DNA from: an uncultured Mucispirillum sp.
GTDB lineage: Bacteria; Chrysiogenota; Deferribacteres; Deferribacterales; Mucispirillaceae
DNA length: 64,000 nt
Direction of reading: 5' to 3'
NCBI GenBank assembly: GCA_944324495.1
Contig: CALUWN010000002.1
Location: 154,390 to 218,389, forward strand
Shown here: positions 1-7,513 of the stretch, in pieces
Position numbering within the stretch: the stretch's first letter is position 1
How the letters are laid out: each line of letters begins with the position of its first letter
Notes under the pieces: generated by a model
What the model was told of the DNA's origin: nothing
Databases searched by the model: none
What the model saw: only the letters and a program-made list of their open reading frames with translations
Program-made: the position numbers and the translations under genes

Positions 1-102
1 ATTGTATATGGTATGCCGCGTGCAGTAGTTGATGCAGGTATTGCAGATGAAATAGTACCCCTTGAGGAAATTGCAGCAAGAATAACATACCATGTTAAAT
101 AA
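1..102 (+). CDS. cheB: CheB protein-glutamate methylesterase, C-terminal end (partial)
   Basis: The first 33 codons read to a TAA stop and encode the C-terminal tail of a chemotaxis methylesterase. The stretch YGMPRAVVDAGIADEIVPL is characteristic of the last helix and strand of the CheB catalytic domain, which removes methyl groups from receptor glutamates. The receiver and catalytic triad lie outside the window. Its position directly upstream of fliM, cheY, cheZ and cheA supports the call. Only the tail is visible, so completeness of the gene cannot be judged. Confidence 0.85.
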   Translation: MVYGMPRAVVDAGIADEIVPLEEIAARITYHVK

Positions 103-111
103 ATAAATTAA

Positions 112-141
112 TTGACTAATTGGTCAAAATAATTGTATTAT
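112..141 (+). promoter_or_regulatory. Possible sigma70-type promoter before fliM
   Basis: A TTGACT hexamer and a TATTAT hexamer are separated by 18 bases and lie about 45 bases before the fliM start. In such AT-rich DNA the -10 match is weak evidence, and transcription could also continue from cheB upstream. Confidence 0.35.
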
Positions 142-185
142 AAAATGCTGGTAATGGCATTATTAAGTATTATTAAAGGTGAGTA

Positions 186-1217
186 ATGGCTGATATATTA
201 AGTCAGGACGAAATTGATGCACTTTTATCCACCGTATCAGACGATAGTGGTGATGTAGGTGGTGGGGATAGTAGTGATGATTTTGATGATTATGAAAGCC
301 CCGATTTTGTCCCTAAGAAAATATCTGTATATGACTTTAGACGGCCAGACAGGGTTTCTAAAGAACAGTTAAGGTCTATTAGAAACCTGCATGATAAGTT
401 TGCTAGGAACTTCAGCTCCAACTTATCAAGCTTTTTAAGAACTATTACAGATATTTCACTTGTTGGTGTGGACCAGATGACATATGGTGAGTTCCTTATG
501 TCGCTTCCTGACCCTACAAGTTTTAATATTATATCAATGATACCGTTACAGGGTAATGCTGTTTTAGAAATTAACCCATCCCTTATATTCCCAATAGTAG
601 ATAAACTTTTGGGAGGGCAAGGGCAGCCGCTTTTCCATGTACGTGAGCTTACGCCACTGGAAATGACTATTATTGACAGTATTATTACATTGATACTTAA
701 AGATTTAGAAGATGTTTGGAAGCAGATTATACCAAATGTTAGGCTTAAAAAAGAATTAAGTGAAAACAGCCCGCACGTTATCCAGATTGTTGCTCAAAAC
801 GAAGTTGTAGTTTTAGTAGTTTTTGAAGTTAAGTTTGGTGATGCTACAGGTATGATGAATATATGCCTTCCTGCCTTGATTTTAGAGCCTATACTTAATA
901 AAATCAGTTCGCAGGACTGGCTTATTGGTGCGAAAAAAGGGCGTTCTGGGGAGTATGAATCCAGAATATTAGAGCTTTTAGAAAATATTAATGTACCTTT
1001 AATTGTTGAGCTTGGTAGGACAAAACTTAAAATTGGTGAAATTTTAAATCTGCGTGAAAATGATACAGTAATATTAAGTAAAAAAGCAAAACGACCATTA
1101 AATGTATATATTAGTAATAAACATAAATTTTTTGGAGCTTTAGGCATTCTTGGTATTAAAAAAGCTATCAAGATAACAAGAGCTACTACGGAGCAGGATG
1201 ATGAAAGAAGCAGTTAA
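186..1217 (+). CDS. fliM: Flagellar motor switch protein FliM
   Basis: FliM is the middle component of the flagellar C-ring. It binds phosphorylated CheY and transmits the signal to FliG/FliN. The N-terminus carries the CheY-binding motif LSQDEIDALL (about residues 5-14), followed by an acidic linker rich in D, S and G, the CheC-like middle domain, and a C-terminal SpoA/FliN-like domain (about 265-335). The length of 343 residues is normal for the family. The start has a GGTGAG ribosome site a few bases upstream. It overlaps the next gene by 20 bases, indicating translational coupling. Confidence 0.96.
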   Translation: MADILSQDEIDALLSTVSDDSGDVGGGDSSDDFDDYESPDFVPKKISVYDFRRPDRVSKEQLRSIRNLHDKFARNFSSNLSSFLRTITDISLVGVDQMTYGEFLMSLPDPTSFNIISMIPLQGNAVLEINPSLIFPIVDKLLGGQGQPLFHVRELTPLEMTIIDSIITLILKDLEDVWKQIIPNVRLKKELSENSPHVIQIVAQNEVVVLVVFEVKFGDATGMMNICLPALILEPILNKISSQDWLIGAKKGRSGEYESRILELLENINVPLIVELGRTKLKIGEILNLRENDTVILSKKAKRPLNVYISNKHKFFGALGILGIKKAIKITRATTEQDDERSS

Positions 1218-2109
1218 TTTTATTTCAAGCCCTCATTTAGAAAAGTTTGCAAATCTGGTTTCTTCTACTTTTGCTTCATCTCTTTCTGCTATTAGCTCAA
1301 GGTCAGTAGATTTATCAGTAGATGAAGTAAATAAATGTGATGGTGAAACATTATTTTCAGATTATGAAAATGAAACATATGTAGTTTCAAAAGAAGATGT
1401 TGGTGATTATGAAACAGGTTTATTTTTCAGAACCCGTGATATTACCAAACTGGCAGATTTTATGCTTGCAGGCGATGGCGAAAGCAAGGATGAAATAGAT
1501 GATGATACAAAAGATGCAGTGCAGGAAATGACATCACAGCTGCTTAGTGGCTTAAATGTACCTTTTGAAGAGGCATTTGGAAAGAAATTTTCATTTAAAT
1601 GTGATGATATAATAAAAAACAGTTCTGCTTCGGCTTTTAATGCAGCAGAATATATATCTATTGACTTAGCAGGTACAATAGATGGCGAAGAGTTAAAATT
1701 TAGATTTTTTTGTGACAGTAATTTAGAATCAAAATTAGGTGCAGAAGAAGATGACAACCTGCTTACAGATGGTGGTATTGAAGCACTTTTAGGAAATGCA
1801 GGTATTTCTTTTGACCCAGAACCAGCACAAAACGGTGGTTCTACACCAAAAAATCTTGACTTACTACTGGATATTGATATACCTATAAGTGTAAGGATGG
1901 GTAGTGCTAAATTATTTTTAAAAGATATTTTAGGTTTAGGACCCGGAAATATTGTAGAACTTGAGCAAAATGCAGATGACCCAATTGAACTTGCCATTAA
2001 TGATAAGGTAATTGCAAGAGGGGAAGTTGTTATTGTAGACGGCTATTTTGGCTTTAGAATAAAAGAGATTGTAAGTAAAGCTGAAAGGATACGTAAATTA
2101 AAAGATTGA
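1198..2109 (+). CDS. fliY: FliY-type flagellar switch protein (CheC-like domain fused to FliN)
   Basis: At 303 residues this is far longer than plain FliN. The last 85 residues or so form a SpoA/FliN domain (LLLDIDIPISVRMGSAKL onward), preceded by a roughly 200-residue CheC-like region. This is the architecture of FliY, a C-ring protein that in Bacillus also dephosphorylates CheY-P. The CheC active-site pattern E-x-x-N appears here as E110-M-T-S113, so the amide residue is missing at the best visible candidate site. It overlaps fliM. Tandem ATGs at 1198 and 1201 leave the exact start open by one codon. Confidence 0.88.
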   Translation: MMKEAVNFISSPHLEKFANLVSSTFASSLSAISSRSVDLSVDEVNKCDGETLFSDYENETYVVSKEDVGDYETGLFFRTRDITKLADFMLAGDGESKDEIDDDTKDAVQEMTSQLLSGLNVPFEEAFGKKFSFKCDDIIKNSSASAFNAAEYISIDLAGTIDGEELKFRFFCDSNLESKLGAEEDDNLLTDGGIEALLGNAGISFDPEPAQNGGSTPKNLDLLLDIDIPISVRMGSAKLFLKDILGLGPGNIVELEQNADDPIELAINDKVIARGEVVIVDGYFGFRIKEIVSKAERIRKLKD

Positions 2110-2133
2110 CATATTGAATTTTATGAATAAAAA
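2106..2133 (+). promoter_or_regulatory. Possible promoter for cheY
   Basis: A perfect TTGACA overlaps the end of fliY, and TAAAAA lies 16 bases downstream, 35 bases before cheY. The -10 match is poor, so this is tentative. It could give cheY-cheZ-cheA expression independent of fliM. Confidence 0.25.
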
Positions 2134-2167
2134 TAAAAGGATACTAACCTATATAATGGAGGATTAA

Positions 2168-2545
2168 ATGGGTTACGAACACTCAATTATAACAGTTGAT
2201 GATTCTTCTACTATGAGAAGAATTATTAAAAACACACTTCAAAAGCTTGGTTTTGAAACAATTTTAGAAGCTGGTAACGGTGTTGAAGCTTTAGAAGTAA
2301 TGTCTAAAAATAAGGTAGATATGATTGTTACAGACTGGAATATGCCAGAGATGGACGGTCTTACATTCGTAAAAGCTGTAAGAGCAAAAGACGAATATAA
2401 AGATTTACCTATTTTAATGATTACAACAGAGGCAGCAAAAGAAGATATTCTTACAGCACTTCGCAGTGGTGTAAATAACTATGTTGTAAAACCTTTTACC
2501 CCTGAAACATTACAAGAAAAGGTATTTAAATTACTGGATTTATAA
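2168..2545 (+). CDS. cheY: Chemotaxis response regulator CheY
   Basis: This is a single-domain receiver of 125 residues. It has the acidic pair D11-D12, phosphoacceptor D56 in TDWNMPEMDG, T86 and K108 in the VVKPF motif, all canonical. CheY-P binds FliM and changes flagellar rotation. It sits between fliY and a cheZ homologue, with cheA just downstream, as expected for the chemotaxis CheY rather than a generic regulator. A strong GGAGGA ribosome site precedes the ATG. Confidence 0.96.
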   Translation: MGYEHSIITVDDSSTMRRIIKNTLQKLGFETILEAGNGVEALEVMSKNKVDMIVTDWNMPEMDGLTFVKAVRAKDEYKDLPILMITTEAAKEDILTALRSGVNNYVVKPFTPETLQEKVFKLLDL

Positions 2546-2546
2546 A

Positions 2547-3179
2547 ATGAGCGAATTCAAAGACCTTAATGAGTTATTAAGTATAGCACGCAACATTAAC
2601 GAAGGTAAGTATGATGTTGTGGATGTTACCGTTGAGCCTGAAAGTGAGTTGTATGAAATAGCACAGTATTTTAACGATTCTCTTAAAAAACTGCAAACTG
2701 TATCATCAGCTATGGAAGGAGCGTACAGCGACCTGCCTACTTTTGAAAAAGTACTTAATGGTGTAATTAATGATTCTAAAAGTGCATCTGAAGATGTGCT
2801 GGCATTTGTAGATAAGATAAACTTTAATATTGATGATATTAAGGAAAATCTTGAGCTTGTTAGGCAGTTTATGACATCAGGGGATTATGCTCGTGCCGGT
2901 GGTATGCTTGACAGGCTGTCTGAGTGTGCTGTTCAAGGTCAAGATATTTGTTGTGATATTGTTTCTTCTTTAGAGTTTAAAGAAGTTACAAAATCAAAGA
3001 TAAATGAGAGTATCAAGGTGGTTAATTCTTTAGAAGAACGACTTGCAGCAGTATTAATTAAACTTGGTATAAAACAAAACGTAATAGATGTTGATGTACT
3101 TGATAAGTTTAAGGATACTAAAGAGATACTTCAAGATCAAGATTTAGTGGATAAACTCCTTAAAGAATTTGGTGTATAA
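2547..3179 (+). CDS. cheZ: CheZ-family protein, catalytic glutamine replaced
   Basis: This 210-residue helical protein starts one base after the cheY stop. It aligns without gaps to the CheZ active-site helix: SLEFKEVTKSK matches E. coli AQDFQDLTGQV. Its last residues, LQDQDLVDKLLKEFGV, match the CheY-binding tail of CheZ (SQDQVDDLLDSLGF in E. coli), which identifies the family well. However, the position of catalytic Gln147 is Ser150, and Asp143 corresponds to Glu146. It may therefore bind CheY-P but hydrolyse it poorly, or use another residue. The E. coli sequence is quoted from memory. Confidence 0.85.
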   Translation: MSEFKDLNELLSIARNINEGKYDVVDVTVEPESELYEIAQYFNDSLKKLQTVSSAMEGAYSDLPTFEKVLNGVINDSKSASEDVLAFVDKINFNIDDIKENLELVRQFMTSGDYARAGGMLDRLSECAVQGQDICCDIVSSLEFKEVTKSKINESIKVVNSLEERLAAVLIKLGIKQNVIDVDVLDKFKDTKEILQDQDLVDKLLKEFGV

Positions 3180-3196
3180 GGAAAGCAGGTGGATAT

Positions 3197-5341
3197 ATGA
3201 ATAATGATGATATGCAGGAATTAGTTCAAGACTTTCTTGTTGAAACTAATGAAATAATAGAAAACTTAGACCATGACCTTGTGGAGCTGGAAAGTAACCA
3301 AAACGATTTGGAACTTTTAAATAAGATTTTCCGTGGTGCTCACACAATGAAGGGTTCATCTTCATTTTTAGGTTTTAATAAATTAGCTGATCTTACACAC
3401 CATGCTGAAGATATCCTTAATAAACTCCGTAAAGGTGAAATGGTTGTTACTAGAGAGATTATGGATACTCTTTTAGAGTTTGTTGATAAAACAAAACAAA
3501 TCATTAGTGATATTGAAAATGGTACTGATACAGCAGATGTAGCATCAGTTATTAATGATTTAAAATTAGCAAGTGAAGGTAAGCTTGTTGGTAAAAAACC
3601 AGCGGCAGCTTCTGCACCAGCAGCACAGGCTTCTGCAGCAGCTCCAAAAGCAGCTCCAAAAACAGCTCCAAAACAGGAAGCAAAACAGCATCAAGCAACA
3701 CAGGTTGAGCAGACTATTCGTGTTGATGTTAGCAGGCTTGACTCTCTTGTTAACTTAGTTGGTGAGCTTGTGTTAAGCAGAAACAGGCTTTCTCAGATTG
3801 CAGGTGAATTAGAAAATAAATTTGAAAACGAATACCTTGTTGAACAGCTTTTAGATGTTACAAGTGCAATTGGTATGAATACTACAGAATTACAGCTTGC
3901 AATTATGAAAACAAGAATGATTGCAATTGGTAAGGTATTTAATAAATTCCCTCGTGTTGTACGTGATATTGCAAGAGATACAGGTAAAGAAATAGATTTA
4001 ATAATTTCAGGTGAAGAAACAGAGCTTGATAAACAAGTTATTGAATCTATTGGTGACCCACTCCTCCATATGATTAGAAACTCTTGCGACCATGGTGTTG
4101 AAACTCCAGAAGTTCGTTTAGCAAAGGGGAAACCACGTACTGGTACAGTGCTTCTTTCTGCATACCATGAAGGTAACCACGTTGTTATTGAGATTAAAGA
4201 TGACGGCGCAGGTATGGACCCAGATAAATTAAAAAGAAAAGCAATAGAAAAAGGTGTTATTACTTTAGATGAAGCTAATAATATGGATGATAAGCAGGCA
4301 TTTGGTTTAATATTCAAAGCTGGTTTTTCTACTGCTGAAAAAATAACAAACATATCTGGCCGTGGTGTTGGTATGGACGTTGTACGTAATAACATTGAAA
4401 AATTAAATGGTATTATTACAATTGATTCTAAAATTAATGAAGGTTCTACATTCTTCTTAAAACTTCCATTAACACTTGCTATTATTCAAGCATTACTTGT
4501 TGAAGTTGCAGGTGAAACATTTGCAATACCACTTGCTTCAGTTGTGGAAACAGTTCGTATTACAAACGAAGAAATCCACTCATTTGAAGGAAGGGAAGTT
4601 TTAAAACTTAGGGATAGAGTACTTTCACTTGTAAGGCTTGATGAAGCATTTGCATTAGATGAGCTTGAGCAGGATGAAATATATGTAGTTGTTGTGGCAT
4701 TAGCTGAAAAACAACTTGGTTTTATTGTTGATAAATTAATCGGACAGGAAGAGATAGTTATTAAATCTCTTGGTGAATACCTTGGTGGTAACCCGGGTAT
4801 TGCAGGTGCTACAATTACTGGTGATGGTAGGGTTAGACTTATCCTTGATGTATCAGGTGTAATTGAAGTTGCACAGAATATGCCAAGAAGAATAAGAAAC
4901 GTTAAAAAACTTGCTGGCAACAGAAGAAGTGCTGTTCAGGCACAAGCTAAAAAAACAAATGCTATCAAAGTATTAATATGTGATGATTCATCAACTGATA
5001 GAAAAATTTGTAAAAAAGTGCTTGAATCTCAAGACTGGATAGAAACAGTGGAAGCACCTTCAGCAAAAGATGCGTTAAATATACTTGATAGAGATAAAGG
5101 TATAGATTTAATTATCAGTGATATTATGATGCCAGATATGGATGGTTTTAGGCTTTCAAGAAGCATTAGAGAAAAAGGTTATGAAGTACCTATAATAGCG
5201 GTATCTGCAAGAATGGAGCCATCAGATAGGAAAAAAATCAGTGCTTCTGGTATAAATGCATTTGTACAAAAGCCATTAAACCAGCAGTTATTATTGGATA
5301 AGATTGATGAGCTTATCTCGCAGCAAAATAATAACGGTTAG
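3197..5341 (+). CDS. cheA: CheA histidine kinase with C-terminal receiver domain
   Basis: This is the chemotaxis kinase that phosphorylates CheY and CheB in response to receptors. Domain order: HPt (1-105, phospho-His49 in RGAHTMKGSSSF), an Ala/Pro/Lys/Gln-rich linker (about 130-172) where the CheY-binding P2 domain would be, dimerization P3, ATPase (N box near 290-300, G1 DDGAGMD near 335, G2 GRGVGMD near 389), a CheW-like domain (about 425-565) and an added receiver (about 590-714, acceptor D642 in SDIMMPDMDG). The receiver may act as a phosphate sink or internal modulator. No separate P2 domain is evident. Confidence 0.95.
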   Translation: MNNDDMQELVQDFLVETNEIIENLDHDLVELESNQNDLELLNKIFRGAHTMKGSSSFLGFNKLADLTHHAEDILNKLRKGEMVVTREIMDTLLEFVDKTKQIISDIENGTDTADVASVINDLKLASEGKLVGKKPAAASAPAAQASAAAPKAAPKTAPKQEAKQHQATQVEQTIRVDVSRLDSLVNLVGELVLSRNRLSQIAGELENKFENEYLVEQLLDVTSAIGMNTTELQLAIMKTRMIAIGKVFNKFPRVVRDIARDTGKEIDLIISGEETELDKQVIESIGDPLLHMIRNSCDHGVETPEVRLAKGKPRTGTVLLSAYHEGNHVVIEIKDDGAGMDPDKLKRKAIEKGVITLDEANNMDDKQAFGLIFKAGFSTAEKITNISGRGVGMDVVRNNIEKLNGIITIDSKINEGSTFFLKLPLTLAIIQALLVEVAGETFAIPLASVVETVRITNEEIHSFEGREVLKLRDRVLSLVRLDEAFALDELEQDEIYVVVVALAEKQLGFIVDKLIGQEEIVIKSLGEYLGGNPGIAGATITGDGRVRLILDVSGVIEVAQNMPRRIRNVKKLAGNRRSAVQAQAKKTNAIKVLICDDSSTDRKICKKVLESQDWIETVEAPSAKDALNILDRDKGIDLIISDIMMPDMDGFRLSRSIREKGYEVPIIAVSARMEPSDRKKISASGINAFVQKPLNQQLLLDKIDELISQQNNNG

Positions 5342-5645
5342 TTTGGCAGCTTTAATACTATTTGTGATATTAGTTCAGGTTGCTGCGGCAAGAGTCTATG
5401 TATATGAAGTGACTACTGCAGCAACCCGTTTTCAAACTGCATCAAAATTACCACCTGATGCCTTTTTATATTATAATGGTGGTTATGATGTAATATACGA
5501 CCTTAAAGTATTAGCTACATATCCTGATGAAAAAATGGCACAAGCCTTAAAGGATTATAATCTTGAAGAAAATAATAGTAATGCTCTTATTCACAACCCT
5601 GTTCCTCGCAATATCCCCAAAAAGCCATATTATTGGTGGAGATAA
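5307..5645 (+). CDS. Small secreted or membrane-anchored protein of unknown function
   Basis: This reading frame begins inside the last codons of cheA, at ATG 5307 (a TTG lies one codon before), and encodes 112 residues. A hydrophobic segment (about residues 8-29, ending QVAAARVYVYEV) looks like a signal peptide or membrane anchor. The mature part is short and aromatic-rich, ending KKPYYWWR. I do not recognise a family. It overlaps cheA by 35 bases and the following gene by about 80 bases, so all three are probably translated from one message. The long overlap at both ends lowers certainty about the exact limits. Confidence 0.6.
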   Translation: MSLSRSKIITVSLAALILFVILVQVAAARVYVYEVTTAATRFQTASKLPPDAFLYYNGGYDVIYDLKVLATYPDEKMAQALKDYNLEENNSNALIHNPVPRNIPKKPYYWWR

Positions 5646-6357
5646 TGTTTTTGCAACTACATATGAAGAATTAAATATGTATGAAGTGAAAATAGAGAAT
5701 AACCTTTCAAAAATTATTACAACAATGACAGTTATGGCAGAAGATGAACAGCAGGCAAGGGAAAATGTATCTCTTAATGGCTGGAGCGTAATTGGCGTTA
5801 GGCTTTTAAAAGAAAGAGTGAAAGAAACATATTCATTAAATACTGATTTGGTATCAACGACTATTCCAAACGATATTGATTTAGAAGGGAAAATCAATAT
5901 ACCAGCAGCAGAAAATAAGCCAGCTAAAAAAGAAAACAATATAGCAGTATCAAAAGATGCAGGCAATAAAAATGTAGCAGATAATTTAGAGCTTTTACCA
6001 ACATCTAATGAGCTTGAATTAATATTAACAATACATTTTGGGCTAGGTAATGTATCACCTGTTTTTGATGATAATATATCAAAAATATTTGAAAACCTGC
6101 CAAAGGATAGAGATTATGTACTTTTTGGTAATGCGGATGATGTGCGTGTTGGTAAAAATGCAACATATGGCAGCAATTACGAACTTTCATACCTGCGGGC
6201 AGAACATATCAAAAAACTTCTAATTGAAAAAGGGTATAATGCCGATAAGATAAGAACAGTGGGGCTGGGTACAAGATACCCACTTGAAAAAACTGGTAAA
6301 AAAGGCAGTTTCAAAAATAGAAGAGTAGAGATATATGGATTCAGAACGCAAGGCTAG
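5563..6357 (+). CDS. OmpA-family C-terminal domain protein, exported
   Basis: The protein has 264 residues from a TTG start at 5563. The first residues (KKIIVMLLFTTLFLAIS) make a plausible signal peptide. An ATG at 5581 would remove the two lysines, so TTG is preferred. The C-terminal half (about 150-262) is an OmpA-like peptidoglycan-binding domain, with the pattern LSYLRAEHIKKLLIEKGY, then VGLGTRYPLE and NRRVEI. The middle region is Ala/Lys/Asn-rich. Following chemotaxis genes, it could be a motor- or envelope-associated peptidoglycan-binding protein, but nothing shows a direct stator role. Confidence 0.78.
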   Translation: MKKIIVMLLFTTLFLAISPKSHIIGGDNVFATTYEELNMYEVKIENNLSKIITTMTVMAEDEQQARENVSLNGWSVIGVRLLKERVKETYSLNTDLVSTTIPNDIDLEGKINIPAAENKPAKKENNIAVSKDAGNKNVADNLELLPTSNELELILTIHFGLGNVSPVFDDNISKIFENLPKDRDYVLFGNADDVRVGKNATYGSNYELSYLRAEHIKKLLIEKGYNADKIRTVGLGTRYPLEKTGKKGSFKNRRVEIYGFRTQG

Positions 6358-7309
6358 ATACGAACAGCTTTATAACATTAAACTTACAGAATTTTATAAT
6401 TTTGTTAGTGAAGTTATGGGCGATTTCAATTACTCACTTCATAGAACAGTAAAAGATATAGAAAACAAAAGGCGTATTGAAATATGGGCTTATCAGAGCA
6501 GGGAGGACCAGTCTGCAGTTGTGTGGATTGAAGTAGTAAAGCCCGGTGAAGTTTTAGACCCATATATTACAACTGACGTTCTCCGCACAATGAATGATGA
6601 AAATGTTACTCGTCTTTTCTTTTTTACAAATGGTCAAATGGGGCCTGAAGAAAAAGAAGTATTAGAAGGTTCAAATCACTTTGTTTTTGGAACAGATGAA
6701 ATAGTTGAAACATTAATAGCCATAGATATGAAGCGTTCTATCAAGGTGGTAAGAAAACGTAAAAAAGTTCAAGTGCCTTCTGCTATGGTATTAATTAAAA
6801 ATTTCTTAAAGGCAAATAGAGTAACAAGAAGGGAAATAAAATTAAAAACAAGTGCTGTGCCTGAGCTTGCAGGTCAGTATTACAAGCTTATAAGACGAGT
6901 ATTAAACGAAATAGATAAAATACCAGATATTAATGATATACCAGCACAATCAAGGGAAAGGCTTAAAAAAATACAGTATGATTTACTGCCAGAGCTTTTA
7001 AAAACACCTTATTATACTTTTACATATCAATTTGCATACCTAAGAAATGCACTTTTTTCACTGATAGAATATACTATTGTGTATATTGGTAATGTAATTG
7101 AGTATGAATCAGAAGATGATTTGAAAAAAAACAGGGAAGTTATTGAAGAAATAATGAGTAAGCTTGACAGTGTAGATGACCAGATAGCAAATTATAAATC
7201 GGATTTAATGTTTTCATCAGAAAAAATAGCATTGAAACTGATTATGTTTGCAGGGTTATTTAGCGTTATAGCACTTTTTATATTAATAGTATTAAAGTTT
7301 ACACGATAA
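6335..7309 (+). CDS. Tail-anchored protein with Mrr-like N-terminal region, function unknown
   Basis: This 324-residue protein overlaps the preceding gene by 23 bases. The N-terminal 130 residues look like a restriction-endonuclease-like (Mrr-type) alpha/beta fold: RIEIWAYQSR, VVWIEVVKPG and RLFFFTNG resemble its core strands. A canonical D...ExK active site is not clear, since the candidate is E-V-V-K. The middle is helical and charged. Near the C-terminus (about residues 298-322) is a single membrane segment, giving a tail-anchored topology with the bulk in the cytoplasm. The fold is a guess from pattern, and no function is assigned. Confidence 0.7.
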   Translation: MDSERKARYEQLYNIKLTEFYNFVSEVMGDFNYSLHRTVKDIENKRRIEIWAYQSREDQSAVVWIEVVKPGEVLDPYITTDVLRTMNDENVTRLFFFTNGQMGPEEKEVLEGSNHFVFGTDEIVETLIAIDMKRSIKVVRKRKKVQVPSAMVLIKNFLKANRVTRREIKLKTSAVPELAGQYYKLIRRVLNEIDKIPDINDIPAQSRERLKKIQYDLLPELLKTPYYTFTYQFAYLRNALFSLIEYTIVYIGNVIEYESEDDLKKNREVIEEIMSKLDSVDDQIANYKSDLMFSSEKIALKLIMFAGLFSVIALFILIVLKFTR

Positions 7310-7513
7310 TAATTCTGGATATTAAAGGGGGTATTAATTATACCTCAAAATTTATTAACTAAAGAAAAAAAGTTTATAAAAAGATAAGATGATAATGGCA
7401 GTAAATCCTACAAAAATAATACAAAAAAAATCTTATCTCTTGTAAAATAAAAATCTTTTTAGTATAATTGATATAATTGAGATGTAGTAATACTTGTATA
7501 TAAAGTGGGAGCT

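Noticed and set aside
794..1997. Minus-strand frames within fliM and fliY
   Set aside because: They are antisense shadows of well-supported genes with low-complexity Ser/Ile-rich translations and no ribosome sites.
4486..4920. Minus-strand frame within cheA
   Set aside because: It lies wholly inside the conserved CheW-like region of cheA, and its translation has no recognisable motif.
7320..7350. Weak hairpin GGTAT...ATACC after the tail-anchored gene as a terminator
   Set aside because: Only five base pairs with no T run directly after it, so it is not convincing.
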